Source: SAR324 cluster bacterium (GTDB taxonomy: Bacteria > SAR324 > XYD2-FULL-50-16). Taken from it: 64,000 bases of DNA. Location of the stretch: positions 1 to 64,000 of the forward strand of contig JANQGX010000024.1 in the NCBI GenBank assembly GCA_028282885.1, in the 5' to 3' direction. The position numbers were made by a program, and so were the translations under genes. Of this stretch, positions 44,867 through 53,486 are shown piece after piece. Below the pieces are notes generated by a model. It was given only the letters and a program-made list of their open reading frames with translations. It was not told where the DNA came from and made no database searches. Positions within the stretch are counted from its first letter, which is position 1. Every line of letters begins with the position of its first letter.

Positions 44867-46561
44867 ATGGAATACCCAGTCAGGCTGTTGTTTGCCGATA
44901 TTCTAATTGAAGCCGGAATCGATCACGTTTTCGGTATTCCCGGGGGAAACACCCCATTTGTTTTTGACGGATTTGTGGATAAAAAGGACAAGATCAAAAC
45001 CTACCTGGTTCGCCATGAAGGTGGTGCGGCCGTCATGGCGGACATGTACGCCAGGATGACAGGAAGGCCTGCAGTCCTGGTGGGCCAGGGGCCGTTTATC
45101 GCAACCAGTGGAGGTTTTGGAATTGTGGAGTCGTTTTATTCCGGATTGCCCATGATTATCATTTGCGATACCAGTGATTACTATTCCTTGCCCCTGCACG
45201 GACCTTACCAGAATGGAACCGGCGATTACGGGGCTGTGGATGTTCCCGCCATGCTTAAATCAATGACCAAATTTACCACGGTTGCCACCAATCCCATCGA
45301 ATTCATGCAGGGGCTGCAACTCGCCATCAAACATGCCACCACCGGACGACCGGGACCGGCTGCAGTTGCCATACGCTGGAATATCCCCTTCGAAAATATC
45401 GATCTGGAGAATACAAATCCAAAGTATTTCCCTGTTTCCGGGTATTTGAAGAACTCCCCGCCTCATATTTCCAAAGAGGATGCAACCCGGGCAGCGGAGC
45501 TGTTGGTGAAAGCGAAGAATCCCGTGATGGTTATTGGACAGGGGATTCGCACAGCGAAGGCTGACGGTGAAGTGACGGAAATTGCAGAGCTGTTGGGAAT
45601 GCCTGTGGCAACCAGTTATCTTGGCAAAAGTGCCATTGCGGAAACCCATGACTGTGCTATCGGAATGATGGGAGCTACGGCGCAGAAGATCACCAATGCC
45701 AGGATTACGGGAGCGGATGTGCTTTTTGCCGTAGGTACATCGCTGGCACCCGATAATACCAAGTGGTTATCCAAAGACTACATTGATGCGGAACGACAGA
45801 AAATCATTCACGTTGATATCGAACCGCTCAACGCCGGTTGGACCTATCCCGTTGAAATGGGAATCACATCGGATGCGGGAATCGCTTTGAGAGAGATTAT
45901 TGCAGCCGTAAAAGAGCAAAAACTTGATTTCGATGCCCGGGCCAGGATCAAAACACTGCTGGAGGAAAAAGAGGCTGCAGCCTACTTCAACGAGGAACCG
46001 ATTCGTTCGGATGAAATTCCCATAGCTCCTGAGAGAGTGGTGAAGGAGGTGAATGAAATTCTGGGCGAAGATGATCTGCTGGTTCTGGATGCCGGAAACA
46101 GCAGATTATGGTGCTGTCGTCATTTCCAATCGAAAAAAGCGGGTCAGGTTCTTGCCGGTGGAGGTGCCGCAGCAATCGGCTATGGGGTTCCGGGAGCAGT
46201 GGCTGCACAAATTGCAGAACCGGACAAGAAAATCATTGCCATCTGTGGGGATGGTGGGTTTTCCACCCAGCTTTACGCACTGGAGCATGTGAAAGATCTG
46301 AATTTGCCGCTGACCTATGTGATTCTCAACAATTCCTGCCTGGGTAATATACATGATTACCAGGCGCCGGACCGCAAGATTGCCTCCGAATACTCCACCA
46401 TGAACTGTGCCGATATCGCCCGGGGATTTGGGCTGAAAGGTATAAGGGTGGAAGATCCGGGCCAACTGAAACCGGCCTTGCAGGAAGCGTATAACAGCAG
46501 TGAACCCTATCTGGTTGAAGTGATCACCAAAAACGATCCGCATTTCAAACTCATGGGATAA
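44867..46561 (+). CDS. TPP-dependent decarboxylase (acetolactate synthase/benzoylformate decarboxylase-like)
   Basis: 564 residues. The TPP-activating glutamate is E51 in VRHEGGAAVMADMYARMTGRP, and the TPP-Mg motif is CGDGGFSTQLYALEHVKDLNLPLTYVILNNS near the C terminus. Three-domain layout and length match the POX/ALS family. It probably decarboxylates a 2-oxo acid to an aldehyde, or condenses. GAGGAG precedes the ATG; the gene is 16 bases after the aminotransferase. An aldehyde product would suit a tungsten aldehyde oxidoreductase, and tupABC is in the window though no such enzyme gene is. Confidence 0.88.
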   Translation: MEYPVRLLFADILIEAGIDHVFGIPGGNTPFVFDGFVDKKDKIKTYLVRHEGGAAVMADMYARMTGRPAVLVGQGPFIATSGGFGIVESFYSGLPMIIICDTSDYYSLPLHGPYQNGTGDYGAVDVPAMLKSMTKFTTVATNPIEFMQGLQLAIKHATTGRPGPAAVAIRWNIPFENIDLENTNPKYFPVSGYLKNSPPHISKEDATRAAELLVKAKNPVMVIGQGIRTAKADGEVTEIAELLGMPVATSYLGKSAIAETHDCAIGMMGATAQKITNARITGADVLFAVGTSLAPDNTKWLSKDYIDAERQKIIHVDIEPLNAGWTYPVEMGITSDAGIALREIIAAVKEQKLDFDARARIKTLLEEKEAAAYFNEEPIRSDEIPIAPERVVKEVNEILGEDDLLVLDAGNSRLWCCRHFQSKKAGQVLAGGGAAAIGYGVPGAVAAQIAEPDKKIIAICGDGGFSTQLYALEHVKDLNLPLTYVILNNSCLGNIHDYQAPDRKIASEYSTMNCADIARGFGLKGIRVEDPGQLKPALQEAYNSSEPYLVEVITKNDPHFKLMG

Positions 46562-46684
46562 TAGGACCTTTTTTCCCAAAAGGCCCTTAAAAGAAGGGAG
46601 AGTAGCGTTCCCGGAAGCCGACGGTATCATGATATCCAAAGGATTCCGGGAGCGATCCTGAAAAACCGCAAAAAGGAGGAAAAA

Positions 46685-47962
46685 ATGACGAGCGCTGCTG
46701 CAAAAACAGGTTATGTGCCGGGATTACGATGGCAACTGCCATTTGTATTGCTGGTGACGGTTCTGATTTCTTATTTCGATCGAATGAATATCACTTATGC
46801 CATTGCCAAGATTGGAGCGGAGTATGGCTGGACCACCAAGGAGATCGGACAATATGGTGGATTGCTGATGAGCGTTTTTTATGTCGGCTACGGTCTTGCC
46901 AATATGTTTTTAAGCCCCATCGGTGCGCGGTTTGGCCCTCGCAAGAGTCTGATGGTGATTATCGTGCTCTTCTCGCTGTTTACGGTGCTTAGCGCCCCTG
47001 TAGCCATGATGTTCACCCTCTTTATTTTTGTCCGAATTTGCCTGGGATTGAGTGAAGGGATCCACTTCCCCATGTTGAATATCCTTACCCGCAACTGGTT
47101 TCCGGCTCATGAACGATCCCGCGCCAACAGCATCTGGTTGTTGGGACTGTTTCTTTCCATGGTGCTGGCACCTTTTATCGTGGTTCCCATCATCGAGAAC
47201 CTGGGCTGGCGAGCCATGTTTTATATCCTGGGTGTGGTTGGCATGCTGATTTCGGTTCCTTTTGTCTTCCTCTTTGTCAGGGATACTCCACAGGAATCCG
47301 ATAAAATCACGCCAGCGGAGCTTAACTACATAGAATCCGGTATGGAACCGGAAGAGCCGCTGACCGATTCCATCTGGGAGGGGTACAAATCGTTTTTCAG
47401 GAAGAGGGCATACTGGGTAGCCATACTGGCCGGAATTTGCAACAACATGGTTGCTTTCGGGCTGTTGAGCTGGTTACCAACCTTTTTCGTTGAGGGAAAA
47501 GGCATTCCATTTTCGAGCCTGACCTGGGCCACCTCCATACCTTACTCACTATCTCTGGTTGGTCTGATGCTTTGGTCATATGTTGGGGATAAAACCAACA
47601 AGAGAGCTTATTTGGCCGGCATGGGATTTTTTGGCGCCGGGATTTGTGCCTATTTTGCCACAACCGCGGCCAATATTTATGTGGCGGTAGCTATCTTCAC
47701 CGTCACCATCTTCATCAAGGTTACCTATGCCTGCAACGAGTTTGCTATCATGCAGCGAATCGTTCCCAAACAGAATCTGGCAGCAGGTGTGGGATTTTAT
47801 AACGGGTTTACCATGATGCTTGGCGGCGGCCTGGGGCCGGTAATTGTCGGGCAGGTACTGGCCGCGACAGGGAGTTATACCTCTGCCATTCTCTCTATCA
47901 CCTTTCTCTGTGCAATCGGCGGAGTGATCATGCTGATTCTGGGTAGAATGATCAAATATTGA
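46685..47962 (+). CDS. MFS transporter, anion:cation symporter type
   Basis: 425 residues, 12 membrane helices. FDRMNITYAIAKIG in helix 1, then YVGYGLANMFLSPIGARFGPRKSLM, and RICLGLSEGIHFPMLNILTRNWFPAHERSRANSIW are typical of the ACS (organic anion) branch. AAAGGAGG precedes the ATG. It likely imports the carboxylated substrate of the operon. Confidence 0.88.
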   Translation: MTSAAAKTGYVPGLRWQLPFVLLVTVLISYFDRMNITYAIAKIGAEYGWTTKEIGQYGGLLMSVFYVGYGLANMFLSPIGARFGPRKSLMVIIVLFSLFTVLSAPVAMMFTLFIFVRICLGLSEGIHFPMLNILTRNWFPAHERSRANSIWLLGLFLSMVLAPFIVVPIIENLGWRAMFYILGVVGMLISVPFVFLFVRDTPQESDKITPAELNYIESGMEPEEPLTDSIWEGYKSFFRKRAYWVAILAGICNNMVAFGLLSWLPTFFVEGKGIPFSSLTWATSIPYSLSLVGLMLWSYVGDKTNKRAYLAGMGFFGAGICAYFATTAANIYVAVAIFTVTIFIKVTYACNEFAIMQRIVPKQNLAAGVGFYNGFTMMLGGGLGPVIVGQVLAATGSYTSAILSITFLCAIGGVIMLILGRMIKY

Positions 47963-48027
47963 TTTTCAGGAATGCATCACACCTCCCGTGATGGATAACG
48001 ACTATAACCAAGTGACGGAGCTGGAAA

Positions 48028-49458
48028 TTGAAAATACCGGAAATAGGATTGAACAGGGATGAAGTTCTAAAACGCCTGGAAGCGTATCGTGAAGGAGATT
48101 TGAATTGGAAGGAGGGCAAAGCATTTGCCTTTGCTTACGATCCCGGAAAAGAGATCAGGGAAGTGATCAAGGAAGCCTATATGAGCTTTCTTTCCGAGAA
48201 TACGCTCTATGCTGATGTTTATCCAAGTCTCCTTGCCCTGGAAAATGATCTGGTTTCCATGTGTATTGAACACCTGAACGGCGACCAGCAGGTTTCCGGA
48301 AATTTTACAGCTGGCGGGACCGAGAGCAACATGCTGGCATTAAAGACAGCCCGGGATAACATGCGGGTGAAAAAACCTCAAATTGTAAATCCCGAAGTTA
48401 TTCTTCCGGATACGGCCCATGGTTCACTACACAAGGCAATTGAATTCCTGGGGATTGAAAAGAGGATTGTGCCTGTGAATCGGAAGACGTTCAGGGCAGA
48501 TGTCGAGGCAACCCGCAGGGTTATCTCTGCCAACACGATTTTGCTTGTCGGTTCAGCTACTTCCTTTGCTCATGGTGTTGTGGATCCAGTTGACGCATTG
48601 GGTCAGTTAGCTGTGGAACACGACCTGCTGCTTCACGTTGATGGCTGTATCGGAGCCTTTATCCTCCCCTATTTCAGAAGACTGGGTGTTTCGGTGCCCA
48701 GTTTCGATTTCACTGTCCCTGGCGTCAGTTCCATTTCCATGGATCTTCACAAGTTTGCCTATGCCGCCAAAGGGGCCTCGGTGATCATGTATCGAAACAA
48801 GGAGCTGCGGCGCCATCAATTGTACGCCTGTGCAGAATGGACCGGTTATACCCATATCAACACCACTCTGCTGAGCAGCAAGACTGCAGGTCCCCTGGCA
48901 GCGGCCTGGGCAGTTTTGAGCCATATCGGTGACAAGGGATACCTGGAGATGTTCCAGGAGGTGTTGAACGCCCGGGACAAAATCATCCGCGCCATAGAGG
49001 AGATCGATGAGCTTTTCGTGGAAGGGACGCCGGATACCAATATGCTGGCCATTGCTTCCCATGATATTAATGTTTTTGCTCTTTGGGACGAACTTAAGGA
49101 GTGCGATTGGCATCTGCAGGCCCAGTTCGGTTACGAGGATACCTGCAAGCATCTTCATATATCGGTGATGATCGGGAATACCAAATGGGTGGATCAGTTT
49201 ATTGCGGATCTGAAAGACTGTGTGGAAAAAGCGAAATCCGCGAACCTGGACGAGGTGGGTGAAAAGACCCGGAGCTTTGCCGCCGCACTTAACCCGGATG
49301 ATCTCAATATGGAGACCTTTCTTAAGTTTTTGGAAATCGCGGGCGTCGATGGCGGTCTTCCGGATCGCTGGGGGAAGATTAATGAAATGATGAACGCCAT
49401 GGCGCCTGATCAAAGAGAGTGGTTGTTGAAAGAATACGTTAATCTCCTCTATCGATAG
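48028..49458 (+). CDS. PLP-dependent decarboxylase/lyase (group II, SPL-like)
   Basis: 476 residues from a TTG at 48028 with GGAG 11 bases ahead. HVDGCIGAF at 203-211 has the PLP aspartate, and MDLHK at 238-242 the Schiff-base K242. GNFTAGGTESNMLALKTARD is the phosphate site. It belongs with glutamate decarboxylase and sphingosine-phosphate lyase rather than the aromatic decarboxylase at 15413. The substrate is unknown. It is followed after 8 bases by the C45 gene. Confidence 0.86.
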   Translation: MKIPEIGLNRDEVLKRLEAYREGDLNWKEGKAFAFAYDPGKEIREVIKEAYMSFLSENTLYADVYPSLLALENDLVSMCIEHLNGDQQVSGNFTAGGTESNMLALKTARDNMRVKKPQIVNPEVILPDTAHGSLHKAIEFLGIEKRIVPVNRKTFRADVEATRRVISANTILLVGSATSFAHGVVDPVDALGQLAVEHDLLLHVDGCIGAFILPYFRRLGVSVPSFDFTVPGVSSISMDLHKFAYAAKGASVIMYRNKELRRHQLYACAEWTGYTHINTTLLSSKTAGPLAAAWAVLSHIGDKGYLEMFQEVLNARDKIIRAIEEIDELFVEGTPDTNMLAIASHDINVFALWDELKECDWHLQAQFGYEDTCKHLHISVMIGNTKWVDQFIADLKDCVEKAKSANLDEVGEKTRSFAAALNPDDLNMETFLKFLEIAGVDGGLPDRWGKINEMMNAMAPDQREWLLKEYVNLLYR

Positions 49459-49466
49459 GAGGTCAT

Positions 49467-50936
49467 TTGAATCCAAAGATCTCCGAAAAACAGGGGGGAT
49501 TTCTGATTGAACGACCGGACTTGCTTCATTTCCCATGGATACTGGGCGTTCAGGGAACTCCCTTGCAGATGGGTTATCAGCAGGGGATTCTGTTAAGCGA
49601 TCTCATCCGAAAGACAGCGTCCGGTTTTTTAACACCGATTTTTGCGCAGTTTGGTGGTTGGCAACCCGGTTCGGGAGAGTCTCCGACGATGAAACAAATT
49701 CATTCCGGGCGGGAGGCGCTGTTATCGGTTATGCAGTCTTACTTTATTCCGGCATTGGAAGATCAGGCTCCCGATTTGCTGGATGAGATGAAAGGAATAG
49801 CAGCCGGACTCGGGGAAGCGGGGGTGGAGATTCCGGAAGAAGACATTTTGATTGGAAACTGCGTTCCTGAAATCACGGAACTCCAGTTTTATCTCCCGGG
49901 AAACGCCGACAATGCTGTTGAGAACAAAGGTTGCAGCGATTGCGTAGCCTGGGGCAGGGCGACAGAAAATGGTGGATTAATCCATGGAACCAACTACGAC
50001 TATGCCACATTCAATGTTCTGCATAAGGGGATCGGTATGGTTGTCGCCCGGCCGGATTCCGGTTACCCATTTATGGCCCAGTGTCTTGCCGGTACAGTGG
50101 GATTTTACCGTGGTATAAACCTGAAACGAATAACAACCGGTGAACTCACATCGGAATCCTCGGATCGTAACATCAAGGATCATCCGCGTATCCCACACGC
50201 CATGCATATGAGAAAAATGCTGCAATTTGCATCTTCTACGGCAAGTGCAGTTGATATGATGAAGAAACTGGGGGGAACCACCGGGTACAATCACATGATT
50301 AGCGATGCTAAAATGCCGGGTGCCCTCGTCATAGAAGCTTCCTGCAACAAAATGGCTGTTGTGAACCCGAATGCCGATATTGATGCATTGTGATCCACCA
50401 ACCATTTCTTATCCTTTCCCGGGTATCGATCATACGATGGATCGGACTTGGCACTGGATCAACTGCAGTATTGGGGAGTTTCAGCCGATCAGGCCGATGC
50501 GGTTGAAAAATGGGAATCGCTGGTACGTGAAGAGACGGATAAAAGGTCGCTATCCTGGCAGAGGGGAGAAAAAATCAAGTCTCTCGTAAATGAAAACTAT
50601 GGTTCGATTGATATTGATTGTATGATCAACATTTTGTCAGCGTACCCCTTGCAAAGACCCGTACAGGATCTTGGACAGTTTTCGGAATCATGTGAACAGC
50701 TTTACGGATTAAATGGTCCAATCGGAGATAAGAAACTGGCTTCCATCTTCAGTGCAGTGTTTGATACAGAGGAATTGACCGCCTGGGCAGCGGTCGGTGC
50801 GGAACCGGCCCAATCCGGAGTGTACTGGCCTTTCAACCTGCCGGATTACCTTGAATTGTTTGAGTCTCGAAACCTGAAGGAGGCAGTTCCGGAAATAAAG
50901 GCTTCTGATGGTAAAGTCTGTAAACAAACGGATTAA
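49467..50936 (+). pseudogene. C45-type acyltransferase/amidohydrolase with one in-frame TGA
   Basis: Reading from TTG 49467 gives 308 residues and TGA at 50391-50393. The same frame then continues for 180 residues to 50936, and the joined product reads as one C45 (isopenicillin-N acyltransferase-like) enzyme. The N-terminal nucleophile loop NKGCSDCVAWG has C156. After the stop comes STNHFLSFPG, which matches the conserved TNHF region, and later GAEPAQSGVYWPFNLPDYLELF, the family's C-terminal motif. A single nonsense mutation is the simplest explanation; recoding as selenocysteine is possible but no hairpin of the usual form is obvious just after the TGA. A ribosome could also restart at TTG 50448. 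Confidence 0.7.
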
Positions 50937-50953
50937 TCCAAACAGAGAATAAA

Positions 50954-52387
50954 ATGACTTCACAAAACAACGGCAAAGAAACCGGCGGACGACTGACCTT
51001 TTTCAACAAATTTTTCTTCGGTGTGGGAGAGATTCCTATAACCACGGCTAAAACCGCACTGGGTGTGATCTTTATGATTTACCTGACCGATGTGGTGGGG
51101 CTGATTCCAGCTTTGGCAGGGTCAGTCTTCATGATTGGTCGGGCCTGGGACGGTTTTTCCGATCCCATCATGGGCTTTTTATCCGATCGAACCCGGACCC
51201 GTTGGGGCAGACGACGACCTTATTTTCTCATTGCAGCCATTCCCATGGCCTTTGTCTTCTACTTTATGTTTTTTCCCATGACACTGGGTTCCCAGGCCCA
51301 GAAAATGCTGGTCTATTCCAGCCTGTATGTTCTGTTCATGACTTTTATTACCGTGTACGGGGTTCCCTATCTGACCATGATGACGGAAATGACTGATGAT
51401 TATAGTCAAAGAACCAGCATGGCCAATTTCAGAATGTTCTTCTCCCTGGTTTTCGGATTGTTTGCGGTGGTAGTGCCGGAAATGATTGCCAAATCATATG
51501 TGCCCAAGGAACTGAAACAAGCGGTTAAGGATGGGCTGGAGTCTGCCGAGGCTATGGTACCCTATCTTCAGGAGGGTTACTCACTGGCAGGAACGATTAT
51601 CGCTGTCATGTTGCTGGTCTTCCCCTTTGTTTTATTCGCCACAACAAAGGAGCGTTACAAGGATGTCAAAAAGAACCCGAGGTTGGAAGTGTTCAAGGAG
51701 CTGAAACAACTGGTGAAGAACCGACCTTTTCTGTTATTGCTGGTCATTTATGTTGGCTGTTTTGCGGCAATCAACGTTATTGAAGGATTTGTGCTATACT
51801 ACATCAAATACTGGATTCAGGATAAAAGTGTTTTCGAAATCCTGATGGTGACGGTCGTATTGGTCAGTGTGGTCTCCCTGCCCCTCTGGACCTTTATGAC
51901 AAAGAAAATAGGCAAGCGGGTAACCACGATTGTGGCATTGACTTTTTGGGCTGTGACCCAGATGGGATGGATGCTGATCGATGGTGAGACGCCCCATATT
52001 ATCATTTACCTGACCGGAGCTATAATAGGTCTGGGTTATGGCGCAGCACATACCATGCCTTGGGCTATTTTCCCGGATGTGATGGATCTGGACGAACTGG
52101 AAACAGGTAAAAGAAGGGAGGGCATCTATGCCGGTCTAATGATGTTAACCATGAAAACCGGAAACGCCCTGGCCATGTTTCTGATTGGTGTTACCTTGTC
52201 AGCAGTTGGCTATATCGCCAATCAACCCCAAACCGGGTTGGCCTTGGAAGCCATGCGGGGAATCATGACTTTTGGTCCCTGGGTGTTTATCGTACCTGCA
52301 CTGATAGCTGCATGGTTTTTCCCGATTACACCGGAGCGTTACAAGGAGATTTGGGCGGATCTTGTCAAAATGCGTGAAACGGCGTGA
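50954..52387 (+). CDS. GPH/MelB-type sodium symporter (MFS_2)
   Basis: 477 residues, 12 membrane helices. The GPH signature is seen in VFMIGRAWDGFSDPIMGFLSDRTRTRWGRRRPYFLIAAIPM. The second half has PWAIFPDVMDLDELETGKRREGIYAGLM. Such proteins import glycosides, sugars or other neutral compounds with Na+ or H+. It is the last gene of the plus-strand operon and converges with the SDR gene with a 2-base gap, leaving no room for a normal terminator. Confidence 0.88.
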   Translation: MTSQNNGKETGGRLTFFNKFFFGVGEIPITTAKTALGVIFMIYLTDVVGLIPALAGSVFMIGRAWDGFSDPIMGFLSDRTRTRWGRRRPYFLIAAIPMAFVFYFMFFPMTLGSQAQKMLVYSSLYVLFMTFITVYGVPYLTMMTEMTDDYSQRTSMANFRMFFSLVFGLFAVVVPEMIAKSYVPKELKQAVKDGLESAEAMVPYLQEGYSLAGTIIAVMLLVFPFVLFATTKERYKDVKKNPRLEVFKELKQLVKNRPFLLLLVIYVGCFAAINVIEGFVLYYIKYWIQDKSVFEILMVTVVLVSVVSLPLWTFMTKKIGKRVTTIVALTFWAVTQMGWMLIDGETPHIIIYLTGAIIGLGYGAAHTMPWAIFPDVMDLDELETGKRREGIYAGLMMLTMKTGNALAMFLIGVTLSAVGYIANQPQTGLALEAMRGIMTFGPWVFIVPALIAAWFFPITPERYKEIWADLVKMRETA

Positions 52388-52389
52388 CA

Positions 52390-53175
52390 TCAGATTTCGG
52401 CTTTTTCCTGAACAATCCCCCCGCCATCGACAACGAACTCCTGGCCGGTGATAAAGCTCGAGTTATCCGAAGCCAGGAATGCGCATAGCTGACCGATATC
52501 TTCCACGGTACCGATTCGCTTTGATGGATTGCTTACTGCCAGCCTTTTGCGGGCTTCTGTTACACTGATTCCCAGATCTTCAGCCAGTGGATTTATCAAT
52601 GGCGTATCGATAAATCCCGGCAAAACGGCATTCACCGTGATTCCCTTTTCTGCCAGTTCAATGGCCAGATTGCGTGTAAATCCGGATATGGCTCCCTTGG
52701 AAGCAGCATAGGCGCAAAGGCCCGGATCACCAACACGTGGCCCGGTAACCGAAGCGATATTGATGATCCGGCCCTTTCCTTTTTTGATCATTCCCGGTAC
52801 CACCGCCTTGGCACAATTCCAGGTACCGTTAAAATTGACATCCATCACAGCATCGCGATCTGCTCTTGTAGCTTCAATAAAGGATGAAAATCTGGCTATT
52901 CCCGCATTATTGACAAGAATATCGATGCTTTCGGGATGATTAAGGGATTCCCCAAGCAACTGTATGATTCCCTTAAAGTCGGTAACATCGGCTTGCTGGG
53001 GAGTAACCTGGTATCCGGATTTTCGAAGTTTTTCAGCATAGGATATAACCTCCGGATTGATATCCCACAAGATCACTCTCGCTCCGGATTCAGCCAATGT
53101 CCTGGCTATTCCTGCACCGATTCCCCGGGCAGCACCAGTGACCAGGGCCAGTTTATCTTTCAGGTTTGGCATCAT
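52390..53175 (-). CDS. Short-chain dehydrogenase/reductase
   Basis: 261 residues. ALVTGAARGIGAGIARTLAESG is the NAD(P) motif TGxxxGxG. NNAGIARFSSF and the catalytic set N, S (IASVTGPRVG), Y and K in YAASKGAISG follow. FITGQEFVVDGGGIVQ is the classical SDR C terminus. AAAGGA precedes tandem ATGs at 53175 and 53172. It may oxidise or reduce an alcohol of the adjacent pathway; the substrate is not evident. Confidence 0.9.
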   Translation of the reverse strand: MMPNLKDKLALVTGAARGIGAGIARTLAESGARVILWDINPEVISYAEKLRKSGYQVTPQQADVTDFKGIIQLLGESLNHPESIDILVNNAGIARFSSFIEATRADRDAVMDVNFNGTWNCAKAVVPGMIKKGKGRIINIASVTGPRVGDPGLCAYAASKGAISGFTRNLAIELAEKGITVNAVLPGFIDTPLINPLAEDLGISVTEARKRLAVSNPSKRIGTVEDIGQLCAFLASDNSSFITGQEFVVDGGGIVQEKAEI

Positions 53176-53486
53176 TCAGTCCTTTTTTCGTTTTTCATCA
53201 GACAATACTCATTGGGGATCTGGGCTGAGGTATCAGTTCAGGGAGCATTTTTGCGATAACCCGACAATGGATAGCACACTCGAAAGAGTTCCATTGATAA
53301 AAACTGGTTCGTCGGAATCTTAAAAACCTTGATTTGATCCAATAAACTGAATTTATGGATTTACCATTTTCATAAAAAATGGATATGCTGTCACCTGATT
53401 TTACGATTTGGCGCATCCACATGATGTTGTGGGGATGCCGATTCATCATTGTATAGCCCCTTCTTCTTCAATTAATGGAGATCTGT

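Noticed and set aside
50391-50440. SECIS element for selenocysteine at the in-frame TGA
   Set aside because: No clear stem with a small GU-containing loop could be drawn immediately after the TGA.
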